Source: Nocardioides sp. IC4_145 (GTDB lineage Bacteria; Actinomycetota; Actinomycetes; Propionibacteriales; Nocardioidaceae). From it: a DNA stretch of 56,352 nucleotides. Both the position numbers and the translations under genes were made by a program. Under the pieces are notes generated by a model that worked only from the letters and a program-made list of their open reading frames with translations, made no database searches and was not told the origin of the DNA. Numbering within the stretch: position 1 is the stretch's first letter; each line of letters opens with the position of its first letter. Shown in pieces: positions 17,800 through 27,959 of the stretch. The DNA lies in the NCBI RefSeq assembly GCF_011250565.1, contig NZ_JAANMS010000033.1, positions 1-56,352 of the forward strand, in the 5' to 3' direction.

Positions 17800-19156
17800 T
17801 GGTGGTGTCGCCCGGTCGACTCTCCAAGGAGACGCTTCCCCCCAGCGCCTCCACGATCGCAGCCACCAGGGCGAGGCCCAGCCCGACGCCCCCTTCTCGG
17901 TGCCGGGCGCGGTCCCCCCGGGTGAACCTCTCGAAGGCATGGTCGGCCAGGTCCGGGGCGAAGCCGGGCCCGTCGTCATGGACGCTGAACCCGGAAGGGT
18001 CGGCCGCGACGGTGACGGTGGTCCCGGGGGGCGTGTGCTTGCGCGCGTTCGTCAGCAGGTTCGTGATCACCTGGTGCAGGCGTTGCTCGTCGCCGCGCAC
18101 CTCCAGGGCCTGGTCGGGTAGGTCCAGTCGCCACCGGTGCGCCGGGGCCAAGATCCGCGCGTCAGCGACGGCTTCGAGCAGCACGCTCGTCGGGTCCACG
18201 GGTTCGTCAGCGAGCTGGCGCCCAGCGTCGAGACGGGCCAGCAGGAGGAGGTCCTCGACCAGCGACGTCATGCGTTGGGACTCCTCGTCGACCTTGGCCA
18301 GAGCGGTCCGCAGCGCCGTCTCGTCGTCGGGGCGACGGCGGGCCAGCTCCGAGTAGCCGGCGATGGTTGCCAACGGCGTGCGCAGCTCGTGGGAGGCGTC
18401 GGCGACGAACTGCCGCACCTGCTGCTCACTGCGGTGGCGCGCTGCCAAGGAGGACTCGACGTGGTCCAGGAGGGTGTTCAGCGCGCTGCCGACCTGGCCG
18501 ACCTCGGTGCGGTCGTCGGTGAGCCACGGGGAGACGCGCTCGTCAAGGGCGATGTCCCCGCTGGCGAGCGGAAGCTCGGCCACCCGGTGTGCGGTCCCGG
18601 CCACCTCGCGCAACGGGGCGAGCTGGCGGCGTACGACGTAGGCGCCGGCGGCCGCGGCCCCCAGCACGCCGATCGGCGTGGCAAGCACCTCGAGGCGGAC
18701 CAGGTCCGCGATCGTCTCGTCGTCCTCGGTGCGTGGCAGGCCGGCGACGACCTGGCCGCCGTCGAGGTCGGTGACCAGGACGCGGTAGGAGCCGAGCCCG
18801 GGGAGGCCGATGGTCTGGGCGTCCTCGGACGCGGACAGGCCCGCGAGGGTGTCGAGCTGACGCTCGCTGAGCTCGCTCGCGGTCGAGCCGGTGGCACCCG
18901 GCTCCTCGGAGAGCACCAAACCCTCCGCCTGCCCTTCATCGGGCACCACGGCACGCAACGTGCCGAACTGCTGTCCCGGCCCGAAGTCGCCGGGTGCCCC
19001 GGGCGGTCGCGGATCACCCGGCCCGAGAGCGGACCGCATCGCGTCGCGGACGTCGGCGTCAAGCCGCTGGTCGAGGTTCTCCCGCATCGCCACGGTCGTC
19101 GCCGTGCCGACGGCCGCAGCCGCGATGACCACGAGCAGCACCACGACGCCGACCAC
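17774..19156 (-). CDS. Sensor histidine kinase (PhoR-like)
   Basis: About 460 aa from GTG 19156. A first transmembrane helix (VVGVVVLLVVIAAAAVGT), an extracellular sensor region, a second helix (about LEVLATPIGVLGAAAAGAYVV), a HAMP region, the HisKA box VADASHELRTPLATIAGYSEL with the phosphorylated His, and the ATPase boxes N (NLLTNARKHTP), G1 (VHDDGPGFAPD), F and G2 (REGGVGLGLALV) are all visible. The start is uncertain because no ATG, GTG or TTG lies in frame closer to the regulator stop; a CTG start at the stop codon of the regulator or a far upstream ATG are alternatives. It pairs with the response regulator at 19195. Confidence 0.88.
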   Translation of the reverse strand: MVGVVVLLVVIAAAAVGTATTVAMRENLDQRLDADVRDAMRSALGPGDPRPPGAPGDFGPGQQFGTLRAVVPDEGQAEGLVLSEEPGATGSTASELSERQLDTLAGLSASEDAQTIGLPGLGSYRVLVTDLDGGQVVAGLPRTEDDETIADLVRLEVLATPIGVLGAAAAGAYVVRRQLAPLREVAGTAHRVAELPLASGDIALDERVSPWLTDDRTEVGQVGSALNTLLDHVESSLAARHRSEQQVRQFVADASHELRTPLATIAGYSELARRRPDDETALRTALAKVDEESQRMTSLVEDLLLLARLDAGRQLADEPVDPTSVLLEAVADARILAPAHRWRLDLPDQALEVRGDEQRLHQVITNLLTNARKHTPPGTTVTVAADPSGFSVHDDGPGFAPDLADHAFERFTRGDRARHREGGVGLGLALVAAIVEALGGSVSLESRPGDTTIRVLLSQG

Positions 19157-19194
19157 TCGAGCGGTCAGGGTGACCGGCCGACGGAGGACACCAA

Positions 19195-19938
19195 TCAGGT
19201 CGCCGGTTTCAAGACGTACCCGGCACCGCGCATGGTGTGGATCATCGGATCCCGTCCCGCATCGACCTTCTTGCGCAGGTAGGCGATGTAGAGCTCGACG
19301 ACGTTGGCCTGCCCACCGAAGTCGTAGTTCCACACCCGGTCGAGGATCTGCGCCTTGGACAGCACCCGCCGCGGGTTGCGCATCAAGAACCGCAGCAGCT
19401 CGAACTCCGTCGCCGTCAGCGAGATCTCTCCCCCGGCCCGGAACACCTCATGACTGTCCTCGTCCAGGGAGAGGTCGCCGACGGTGAGAACCGAGGAGGA
19501 CGCCTCCTGGTGCGCGCCGGCACGACGCATCAACGCCCGCAGCCGAGCCACCACCTCCTCCAGCGAGAACGGCTTGGTGACGTAGTCGTCACCGCCCGCA
19601 GTCAGGCCCGCGACACGGTCTTCGACGGCATCGCGGGCGGTGAGGAACAACACCGGCACGTCGGAGTCCAACGAGCGGATCCGACGCAGCACCTCCATGC
19701 CGTCGAAGTCGGGCAGCATGATGTCGAGCACCACGGCGCCCGGCCGCTGCTGCTTCGCAACCTCCAACGCGCGGGAGCCGGTGTGGGCGGTGGACACCTG
19801 CCAGCCCTCGTAGCGCAGTGCCATTGCGATCAGCTCGGCGATGTTGACCTCGTCGTCGACGACCAGCAACCGCAACGGCGAGCCGTCTGCGCGTGTGAGT
19901 GCGGGGACCTGATCCGTGGCGCCACCTTGCCGGAGCAA
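19195..19938 (-). CDS. PhoP-like response regulator (OmpR family)
   Basis: Up to 247 aa. A receiver domain has LRLLVVDDEVNIAEL, the phosphorylation site VVLDIMLPDFDG, FLTARDAVEDRVAG and the Lys in YVTKPFSLEEVVARLR. The OmpR-type winged helix ends in RVWNYDFGGQANVVELYIAY and HTMRGAGYVLKP. The sequence is close to mycobacterial PhoP, as I recall it. The start is unclear: TTG 19938 is used here, but it abuts a PhoP-type box, so TTG 19875, giving MRLLVVDDE, is a real alternative. The gene is divergent from the S1C protease. Confidence 0.88.
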   Translation of the reverse strand: MLRQGGATDQVPALTRADGSPLRLLVVDDEVNIAELIAMALRYEGWQVSTAHTGSRALEVAKQQRPGAVVLDIMLPDFDGMEVLRRIRSLDSDVPVLFLTARDAVEDRVAGLTAGGDDYVTKPFSLEEVVARLRALMRRAGAHQEASSSVLTVGDLSLDEDSHEVFRAGGEISLTATEFELLRFLMRNPRRVLSKAQILDRVWNYDFGGQANVVELYIAYLRKKVDAGRDPMIHTMRGAGYVLKPAT

Positions 19939-19957
19939 CCTGTGAGTCTGCTGTGTG
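19939..19957 (-). promoter_or_regulatory. PhoP-box-like direct repeat upstream of the response regulator
   Basis: On the minus strand: CACACAGCAGACTCACAGG, with CACAG cores 11 nt apart. It sits directly upstream of the regulator coding sequence and suggests autoregulation. Confidence 0.5.
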
Positions 19958-20044
19958 CGACCTGCCTCCGGCAGGGCCCGCACTCGTGGACGCAACCGTC
20001 GCCGTGCACGGCGGCCCGGGGACCCTCCACGGCCGCGCCGGATG

Positions 20045-20062
20045 TTCACAGGCACTGCACAG
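20045..20062 (+). promoter_or_regulatory. PhoP-box-like direct repeat upstream of the S1C protease
   Basis: TTCACAGGCACTGCACAG matches the box at 14931 in both cores and in the 11-nt period. It lies 45 bp before ATG 20107. Confidence 0.55.
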
Positions 20063-20106
20063 GGGATGCCCATCCGGTCCGCAGGCTGCGGCTGTCCAGT
20101 AGCGCC

Positions 20107-21465
20107 ATGGACAACTCCAACCCGAGCCGCCCAGTGTCCGACGGCCAGCAAGCGCAGGACTTTCACGACGCAGACACCCGGCCCCTCGCCGCCCAGGCAG
20201 CCGCCTCGACAGAGGCTCCAACGGCGACCCAACCCGCCGCTCCGACGTCCGGGCTACCCAACCCGCCGGAGGTGCGGGGACCGCGGTCCCGGGGTCGTCG
20301 AGCCGCCTACCTGCGACTCGCGGGCGCGGCCGTCGCCGGTGCCGTGCTCGCCACCTCCGTCGCCGTTCCGGTCACGAGCGCGGTGCTCAACGACCCGGTG
20401 GCCGTGCCGGGTCCCTCGACAGAGGCCCAGGCCGCGGACGACGGCGAGGCCGTCGAGTCGCCGGCCGACTTCGGTGAGCTGCCCGGTGAGGGCCGTGCGG
20501 CGCTCCCTCGCGAGTCGTTCGGTCAAGCAGCCCCCGACACCCTCGGGGAGGCCTCGGTCACGGCGGAGCAGGCCACCGCCGAGCAGGCCGCCGGGATCGT
20601 GCTGGTCGAGAGCGAGACGGCCGCCGGGGCGGGCGCTGGGACCGGCGTGGTCGTCGGCTCGGACGGGCTCGTCGTGACCAACTACCACGTCGTCGAAGGT
20701 GCCGGCGAGCTCCGGGTCACCGTGGCGACCTCCGGCGAGAACTACGCCGGAGAGGTGCTCGGCTTCGACGAGACCGCCGACATCGCCGTCGTCCAGCTCA
20801 GCGGCGCCGAGGGACTGGTCACTGCCGCCCTCGACGACGAAGGCCCCGATGTGGACGACTCCGTGGTCGCCGTCGGCAACGCCTCCGGCAGTGGCGCCCT
20901 CTATGCCGTCACCGGCACGGTGACGGCCACGGAGAAGTCGATCACCACCTCCGACGGCTTCGGCATGCCGAGCGCCGCCCAGCGTCTGGAGGGGCTCGTG
21001 CAGACGACGGCGCCGGCCGTGCCCGGCTACTCCGGCGGTCCCACCCTCGACGAGGAGGGCGAGGTCCTGGGTCTCACCACGGCGGCCTCCTCCACCGGCG
21101 CCGGGGAGAGCTTCGCCGTTCCCATCGAGGACGTGCTCCTCGTCCTCCAGGCCGTCGAAGCCGGCGACGAGGCCGGGTCCATCCAGGTCGGCCCATCGGC
21201 CTATCTCGGCGTGACCGTCGGACCCGGCGCGGGAGATGGCGTGACCGTCGGTGAGGTCGTCGCCGGCAGCCCAGCCGCTGATGCAGAGCTGGACGCCGGC
21301 GACACGATCACCTCGTTCGCCGGAACCGACATCACCACCGCCGACGCACTGGCTGACGCCGTGAGGGACCTGGAGCCCGGCGACGACGTGTCTCTCTCCT
21401 GGCAGGACACCGCCGGCGAGCAGCACTCGGCGACCGTCAGACTCGGAACCAGTCCCTACGCGTGA
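20107..21465 (+). CDS. Membrane-anchored S1C serine protease with PDZ domain (HtrA-like)
   Basis: A 452-aa protein: a polar cytoplasmic N-terminus, a transmembrane helix at about residues 67-94, a trypsin-like domain with the triad His194 (TNYHVVEG), Asp225 (TADIAVVQL) and Ser309 (PGYSGGP), and a C-terminal PDZ domain (about 365-447, YLGVTVG to SPAADAELDAGDTI). The oxyanion motif is GYSGGP rather than the usual GNSGGP. Such proteases work outside the membrane on misfolded or regulatory proteins. It is divergent from the two-component genes and carries the same operator. Confidence 0.87.
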   Translation: MDNSNPSRPVSDGQQAQDFHDADTRPLAAQAAASTEAPTATQPAAPTSGLPNPPEVRGPRSRGRRAAYLRLAGAAVAGAVLATSVAVPVTSAVLNDPVAVPGPSTEAQAADDGEAVESPADFGELPGEGRAALPRESFGQAAPDTLGEASVTAEQATAEQAAGIVLVESETAAGAGAGTGVVVGSDGLVVTNYHVVEGAGELRVTVATSGENYAGEVLGFDETADIAVVQLSGAEGLVTAALDDEGPDVDDSVVAVGNASGSGALYAVTGTVTATEKSITTSDGFGMPSAAQRLEGLVQTTAPAVPGYSGGPTLDEEGEVLGLTTAASSTGAGESFAVPIEDVLLVLQAVEAGDEAGSIQVGPSAYLGVTVGPGAGDGVTVGEVVAGSPAADAELDAGDTITSFAGTDITTADALADAVRDLEPGDDVSLSWQDTAGEQHSATVRLGTSPYA

Positions 21466-21878
21466 CCGCTCGATGCTCCAGAGCACGCGTGTGGTGGGGC
21501 CTGCTTCCGAGGCATCCGGGCACACCCGCCAGCGTCCAGACCGCACGCGCACAGCGCCGACCGCTCGGCTGGACCGGCATGCTGGGGCGAGGCATCGGCG
21601 GTGCTGGTCGAGGACGTGGTCGAGGTGCCGACGGTGGGTCCCTTGGTCCGGCGCTCGCAGACCGAGGGCGGGGAGGCGAAGGCCACCGAGGGCCGGCGCG
21701 GGCGCAGGGTGCCCGTCGCCGACCGGATCCTGCCGATCTTCCGAGCCGGCGGATCACCATCTGCGGCACACCGCGGCGTGCCGGTGACTGGCGCTAGGCG
21801 GGGACCGCGGCACGGTCCAGGCGTGGATGGACCGCCTCGACGACGCCACCCGGGTCCTCAACCTCGGAACGGCCCGGG
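21466..21878. other. Stretch without a recognisable gene
   Basis: Open frames exist on both strands but none gives a protein I recognise, and their composition (runs of Arg, Pro, Gly) is that of noncoding GC-rich DNA. Confidence 0.4.
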
Positions 21879-21892
21879 GTACGCCGGGGGTA
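21879..21892. repeat. 14-nt direct repeat, left copy
   Basis: GTACGCCGGGGGTA here recurs exactly at 22125-22138. The two copies flank the tRNA fragment, as integrase arm sites might. Confidence 0.45.
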
Positions 21893-21959
21893 GGCGGACA
21901 GGTTCCCGCGGCGGAGTCCCCGGCGTCAGTTCCGGGGTGCGAGGCAGGAAATGCGAGAA

Positions 21960-21984
21960 CCCGCAGGTCATGTCGACCTGCGGG
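21960..21984 (-). terminator. Hairpin terminator after the tRNA 3' end
   Basis: A perfect 10-bp stem (CCCGCAGGTC with GACCTGCGGG) and a 5-nt loop lie 11 bp beyond the CCA end of the tRNA fragment. It looks like the original terminator of the tRNA gene. Confidence 0.65.
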
Positions 21985-21995
21985 CCCTTGCTGTC

Positions 21996-22899
<904 letters not shown>

Positions 22900-23962
22900 T
22901 CAGGAGTCGTTGCCCCGTTGCCGTCCCGGATCCGTCGCTGTGCGTTGAGCCGGGGGTGCGCCGACGGGATCGTTCAGCATGATCTGGGAGACGATGTCGG
23001 ACAGCCGGCGCTTGACGCAGCGCAGGGCTTCCATGGGTGCCTTGCCGTCGGCCCTCTTGCGTGCGTAAGCAGTCCCGGCCCGTGTCGTTGCGGAACTGAA
23101 CGCGGGCCATCGTGTGGAGCACCCGGTTGATCTGCCGGTTGCCGGCGCGGGATAGCGGATGCCGGACCTGTCACTGGACGAGGCGTCGATGGGTGCGGTG
23201 CCGTTCGAGGACGCAAAGTACGCCTTGTTTGGGAATCGGGTGATGTCACCGACCTTGACCAGCAGCCGGGCGGCACCGGTAGGCCCGATGCCGTGCAGGT
23301 CGAGCAGGCTGGTCCCCGTCGCCCGGAGCAGTTCCCCGAGCTCCTGTTCGCGGTCTTCTTGCGGGCGTAGATCCGCTCGAGCTCCGCGACCAGCTCAGCG
23401 GCGACCCGGCGGCAGATTTTGCCCATCACGTCATGCGGCGGACTTTCGCCAGTAGTGCCCTGGCCTGGGCCGCGGACAGGTCCCGCTTCGCTCCGCCGGG
23501 AATCAGTTCGAGCAGCAGCTGATGCAGCTGAGAGACCTTGCGGGTGTGCTCCTCGCCCAACGACCGACGCCGGTCGACCAGCAGCCGCAGCACCTCCAAC
23601 TGTTCGTCGGTGACCACCGGCCGCGGGCCCGGACATGCGGGTGCCGACGAGCGCGACCGAGTGGGCGTCGGTGGCGTCGGTCTTGCGGCCCTACCCGGTG
23701 TGAACACCCGTGCTCGCGCGGACAGCTTGGGTGGGACGTTGACGACCTGCCCGCCATCGGCGATCAGCAGGACCGCGATGTGCTTGCCGATGCCGGCACA
23801 GCCCTCGATCGCCGACATCCGCTCGGGCCACTGGGCGGCGTAGCGTCGCATCTCGGCGTAGCCCTCACGGTCGGTGGCAAACCGGCCACCGCCGACGACC
23901 GTCTCCTCGGCGGCCATCATCTCGATCGTCGCCGACCGCTTGTGTGGGTCCATCCCGATCAC
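22900..23962 (-). pseudogene. IS110-family transposase, decayed
   Basis: The N-terminus from GTG 23962 reads VVIGMDPHKRSATIEM, the DEDD catalytic start of IS110/IS1111 transposases, followed by FATDREGYAEMRRYA and EGCAGIGKHIAVLL. The frame breaks near 23695 and returns near 23625 (VVTDEQLEVLRLLVDRRR), stops at 23426, then continues in other frames as ELVAELERIYARKK, LLDLHGIGP and the C-terminal RRLSDIV. At least three frameshifts and a stop make it inactive. No terminal repeats were found, which is normal for IS110. Confidence 0.8.
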
Positions 23963-24317
23963 GACCCGCCCCCTTTCTGCTGTGCCCACGTCTCCTCCGA
24001 TGCTCGAACTAGTCCTGTTGTCGAGCCGGGAGGGCAACGCTGCTTCGAGCCGCACAAACCCCTCTCGAACCTCTCCTGGCCCTGGCGACGCCCGGGCTAC
24101 GAAGGCCAAGTGAGAGCCGCACGACCAGCTTGGGCAGCCGAAATGTGAGCGACAGGCCGGGCGCCTGAACCGAGCCTCGCCAGGCACCGGTCCTGGGTCA
24201 ATGGAACAAGCAGCCGACGTGCGGGCATGGGGGCGCCTCGTTCCCTCGGTGACTGAATGCGGCCGTCCTCCATGGAGGTCGACGGTTCGCTGCCCGTTCG
24301 TCAGCAGCCGTCGGGCG
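23963..24317. other. Intergenic stretch behind the IS remnant
   Basis: No gene or clear site recognised. It separates the IS110 remnant from the 3' end of the first aldehyde dehydrogenase gene. Confidence 0.4.
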
Positions 24318-25820
24318 TTAGCCGCTGCTTGGCCAGTCGAGGCTGAGGAACTTGGTCTCAGTGAACTCGTGGAGGCCCTCACGGGAGCCCTCGCGGCCGA
24401 GGCCGCTCTGCTTGACGCCGCCGAACGGCGCTGAGGGGTCGGAGACGACGCCGCGGTTGATGCCGACCATCCCGGCGTCGATCGCCTCGCCGAGCCGCAG
24501 AGCCTGGCGCAGGTCACCCGCGAACACGTAGGCGGCCAAGCCGTACTCCGAGGCGTTGGCCAAGGCCACAACGTCGTCCTCGTCGTCCCAGGTGACGACC
24601 GGTGCGATCGGACCAAAGATCTCCTCGGCCACGATGCTCGAACCGGCCGACACGTCGGCGAGCACCGTAGGTGCCACGAAATGCCCCCTACTGTCCTGCG
24701 GTAGGGCGGCCCGGTGGGCGACCCGCGCACCGTGGGCTACCGCGTCCTCCACGAGCCGCTCGACGCGGGCCGCTTGGGCAGCGGTGATCAGCGGCCCGAC
24801 GTCGACCCCTCCGGGCGTGTGCGCTGGCCCCACCCGCATCGCCTCTACGGCCGCGCCGAGCCTGGAGGTGAACTCGGCGGCGACCGCACTGTGCACCAGG
24901 AAGCGGTTGGCGGCCGTGCATGCCTGACCGCCGTTGCGGAACTTCGCGACCATTGCACCGGCGACAGCAGCTTCGAGGTCGGCGTTGGCGGTGACGACAA
25001 AGGGCGCGTTGCCGCCAAGCTCCATCGAGCTGACCACGACCCGGTCCGCAGCCTGCCGCAGCAGCACCTTTCCCACTCGGGTGGAGCCGGTGAAGGAGAT
25101 CGCCCGCACTCGCTCGTCCTCGAGCCAGGTCGAGACCACGCCCGGGGCATCGGTCGTCGGCACGACGTTGAGGGCGCCGGGCGGAGCTCCGGCCTCCTCG
25201 AGAAGGCGGGCGAGGGCCAGCGCGGTGAGCGGTGTCTCCTCGGCGGGCTTGACCACGACGGTGCACCCGGCGGCCAGGGCCGGCGCCACCTTGCGGGTGA
25301 TCATGGCCGCAGGGAAGTTCCACGGCGTCACCAGCGCCGCCACGCCCACCGGGTGGTGGGTGACGATCGAGCGGGTGCCGCCCGCGGGCGCCTCGCCCCA
25401 GGACCCGTCGTGACGGACGGCCTCCTCGGCGTACCACCGGAAGAACTCGGCGGCGTAGGTGACCTCGGTCCGCGCGTCGGCTTCGGGCTTCCCGTTCTCG
25501 GTCATGAGCAACCAGGCGAGGCGGTCGGTGTCGCGGAGCATCAGTTCGTGCGCCCGCCGCAGCACCTGTGAGCGGGCACGGGGAGCGAGACTGCGCCAGG
25601 CTCCCCACGCGTGCGCGGCCGCGTCGACCGCTGCAGTGGCCTCGGTGCCGCCTCCGTCGCTCACCTGCGCGACGACCTCGCCCGTCGCCGGGTTCTCGAC
25701 GTCAAAGGTGCGGGACGTCTTCCGGCAGGCGCCGCCGACCAGCACCCCCCGGGCAGGGTCGAGGCCGACCAGGCGAGAAAGCGCATCGGCGTTCGGGGCA
25801 GGAGTAGTCGAGGTGCTCAT
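24318..25820 (-). CDS. Succinate-semialdehyde dehydrogenase-like aldehyde dehydrogenase (module A)
   Basis: A 500-aa NAD(P)-dependent aldehyde dehydrogenase of the GabD type. Catalytic Cys301 (GGQACTAANRF), Glu267 (MELGGN) and Asn168 (VTPWNFP) are present, with FTGSTRVGK at the nucleotide site and GVVSDPSAPFGGVKQSGLGREG near the end. ATG 25820 has GAGAGGA 8 nt before it. It lies 106 bp downstream of the amidohydrolase gene and probably ends the module A operon. In pyridine catabolism the last step is oxidation of succinate semialdehyde to succinate, which this enzyme could perform. A close paralog is at 45531. Confidence 0.87.
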   Translation of the reverse strand: MSTSTTPAPNADALSRLVGLDPARGVLVGGACRKTSRTFDVENPATGEVVAQVSDGGGTEATAAVDAAAHAWGAWRSLAPRARSQVLRRAHELMLRDTDRLAWLLMTENGKPEADARTEVTYAAEFFRWYAEEAVRHDGSWGEAPAGGTRSIVTHHPVGVAALVTPWNFPAAMITRKVAPALAAGCTVVVKPAEETPLTALALARLLEEAGAPPGALNVVPTTDAPGVVSTWLEDERVRAISFTGSTRVGKVLLRQAADRVVVSSMELGGNAPFVVTANADLEAAVAGAMVAKFRNGGQACTAANRFLVHSAVAAEFTSRLGAAVEAMRVGPAHTPGGVDVGPLITAAQAARVERLVEDAVAHGARVAHRAALPQDSRGHFVAPTVLADVSAGSSIVAEEIFGPIAPVVTWDDEDDVVALANASEYGLAAYVFAGDLRQALRLGEAIDAGMVGINRGVVSDPSAPFGGVKQSGLGREGSREGLHEFTETKFLSLDWPSSG

Positions 25821-25926
25821 AGGGTTCCTCTCAAGGGGGACGAGCGAAGGTTCTGCCGGCAGGCCAGGCCAGCGATCGAGGTCGCAGCCCACGACCTCGG
25901 GTCTTTGGACTGCAGGTGCGGACGAA

Positions 25927-27639
25927 TCAGGCGAGGTGGTGCGGGGTTGTGAGCGGCGGAGCGCTTCTCCGCGCGTGAACTGACTGCCCGGCCACGAACA
26001 CCTCGTCGACCTGGATTCGGTCGAGATCGTCGGGGTGGACGTGCATGGGATTGGCATCGAGGATGAGGAAGTCCGCGTAACGGCCGGCTTCCAGCGAGCC
26101 TCTCGTGTCCTGCACCCCGAGCGCTGTAGCGCCGCCGACGGTGTGCATCCACAACGCCTCGGCGATGCTGATGGCTTGTTCGGGCGACAGTTCGTGCCCG
26201 TGAAAAGTCCGTCGTTGTACGCACGTGCGGATGCTGAAGAACGGCTCGGTTTGGCATGACTCGGAGCCAACCCAAACGTCTGAGCTGCCCGAAAGTGCCC
26301 AGCCGTCGTCGATCAGTCGTCGGAATGGGAACTGGCGTTCAGTGGCATAGTCCCCGACATAGCCCGGGATGAACTCGCTGAAATTGTGGATGAAGACCGG
26401 CTGTGGGACCGGAATGATGTCGGCAGCAGCCCATGCAGACGTTAGTTGATGGTAGTCCGGCATCAGGTTCCCGGCGTGTTCCACCCTGGTACGGGGTGCA
26501 CGGCCGGGAGCGTCGCGAACAGCGATCAGTGCTTCGCAAACTTCGAGCTGCGCACGGTCGCCGTTAGCGTGAATGGCTAGTTGCAGACCGGCTTCGCGTG
26601 TCCTGCGCAGCGCGGTCGCCACCTGCGGCTGTGTGAGCGCGAGTTCACCTCGCCCGTAGGCCCGGTCTAGGTAGGGCTCGATGAGCGCTGCCTTCCGCGC
26701 GGAGTACCCGCCATCGGCAAACATCTTCACCCCGTGGACGCGCAACCGATCCGGTGACGCCTCGAGCGGGAGAAGCTCTTCGTGTGCACACGCTTGGTCC
26801 AATGACACCGTTCCCGGAGTCCACAGGTAAACCAGAATCCTCGAGTTCAGGCGGCCCGATCGAACTGCGTCGTCGTAGGCGTGCAGCCCCGTAACGGTCT
26901 CGGAGATCTCACCGATCGTCGTCACGCCGCGGCTGGTGAAGAGGTCTGCGATGCCGCGAGTCATCGCCGCAGCACGTTCGCCTTCGTCCAACGTGGGCCA
27001 GGGCACGAGGTTGTCCATCTCGGCTACGACACCCGTGGGCTCCCCGTCGTCGCTTCGGTGGACAGTCGGTTTGCCGGTGATGCTGTGATCGACAACCTCA
27101 TGGTCGCGAGTGATGCCAGCGAGTTCGAGCGCCTTGCTGTTCAGTACCGTCAAGTGACCGCCGGCCCTGATCGCGATCGCGGTGTTCCGGCTAACGCGGT
27201 CGAGGTCTTCGCGGCTGGGCAGCCGACGCTCGCGCAGCTTCTGGTCGAAGAACAGGTTCGCCTGCCCGACGATCCAGCCATCCCGCGCGTCAGGAAGGGC
27301 TTCGCGAAGCGTGTCGCACACGTCGTCGATGCTCGCCCGTCCAGGTGCCCGACAGTCGACGGTCTCGCTAGCCACTCGTGAGGCGACCTCGACATGAGCG
27401 TGCGGATCGACGAAGCCCGGCATGATCGTGCGTTCGCCGGCGTCGAGCACACGGGTGGCCGGGCCGATGTAACGGGTCGCCTCCGCCGCAGGAACTACAC
27501 CTGCTACGAGGCCGTCGCGAACGATGACGGCGGCCGGCCCCTCGAGCTCTGTCGACCCCATCGTCAGAACCGTCGCGGCGCGGACTACCAGGTCGGCGAC
27601 GAGTCCGTCAGGAGCGGTAGCGCTGGGCGCGGCGCTCAT
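25927..27639 (-). CDS. YtcJ-like amidohydrolase (module A)
   Basis: A 570-aa metal-dependent hydrolase of the Amidohydro_3 family. Metal ligands are His80 and His82 (GFVDPHAHVE), His in LAIHANGDRA, His in TRVEHAGN and the catalytic Asp in SGSSDVWVG; KMFADGG supplies the bridging region. No signal peptide, so it is cytoplasmic. It overlaps the EthD gene by 4 bp (ATGA). In context it would cleave an amide or formamide made by ring opening, as PyrC does in the Arthrobacter pyridine pathway. The paralog at 52160 shares long blocks such as VDCRAPG, GWLVGQANLFFDQKL and GVTTIGEISE, but codon use here is clearly more AT-rich. Confidence 0.85.
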   Translation of the reverse strand: MSAAPSATAPDGLVADLVVRAATVLTMGSTELEGPAAVIVRDGLVAGVVPAAEATRYIGPATRVLDAGERTIMPGFVDPHAHVEVASRVASETVDCRAPGRASIDDVCDTLREALPDARDGWIVGQANLFFDQKLRERRLPSREDLDRVSRNTAIAIRAGGHLTVLNSKALELAGITRDHEVVDHSITGKPTVHRSDDGEPTGVVAEMDNLVPWPTLDEGERAAAMTRGIADLFTSRGVTTIGEISETVTGLHAYDDAVRSGRLNSRILVYLWTPGTVSLDQACAHEELLPLEASPDRLRVHGVKMFADGGYSARKAALIEPYLDRAYGRGELALTQPQVATALRRTREAGLQLAIHANGDRAQLEVCEALIAVRDAPGRAPRTRVEHAGNLMPDYHQLTSAWAAADIIPVPQPVFIHNFSEFIPGYVGDYATERQFPFRRLIDDGWALSGSSDVWVGSESCQTEPFFSIRTCVQRRTFHGHELSPEQAISIAEALWMHTVGGATALGVQDTRGSLEAGRYADFLILDANPMHVHPDDLDRIQVDEVFVAGQSVHARRSAPPLTTPHHLA

Positions 27640-27959
27640 GACGAAGAGCTCGGAGTCGTCCCCCGCGGCACGTTGTGGACGGCCACGCCGGCCATGGCGA
27701 AGGAGGCGAGGTCAGCGACGGCGTCACGCCCCGCGTCGGAAGCCATCGCCTCTGCTGCGGCATCAACGTCGGCGAAAGTCATGCGCGCGATGAGGTATGG
27801 GCTCGCGTTATCACCTGGCCCGGTCGGGTCGACATGCCCCCACTCGAACGCAAGAAGGTTCGGCATGGCGCTCACTTTCGCGGCGTGCACCGAGACGTAG
27901 TGCGAGTCGAAAGCGGCCGGATCTTCGGGCTGGGCGTAAATGGCGAAGACGTCGTACAT
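27636..27959 (-). CDS. EthD-domain protein
   Basis: A 107-aa protein of the EthD/dimeric alpha-beta-barrel family: MYDVFAIYAQPEDPAAFDSHY at the start, a central AKVSAMPNLLAFEWG and the conserved ARMTFADVDAAAEAMASDAGRDAVADL ending. Small EthD proteins often act with oxygenases in catabolic operons, as isomerases, decarboxylases or chaperones; the exact role is unknown. It is coupled to both neighbours by overlapping stop and start codons, so it is expected in equal amounts with the reductase and amidohydrolase. Confidence 0.75.
   Translation of the reverse strand: MYDVFAIYAQPEDPAAFDSHYVSVHAAKVSAMPNLLAFEWGHVDPTGPGDNASPYLIARMTFADVDAAAEAMASDAGRDAVADLASFAMAGVAVHNVPRGTTPSSSS

Noticed and set aside
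19237..20106. Plus-strand extension of the S1C protease by 290 codons
   Set aside because: It is antisense to the response regulator and lacks protein-like features; ATG 20107 precedes the real N-terminus.
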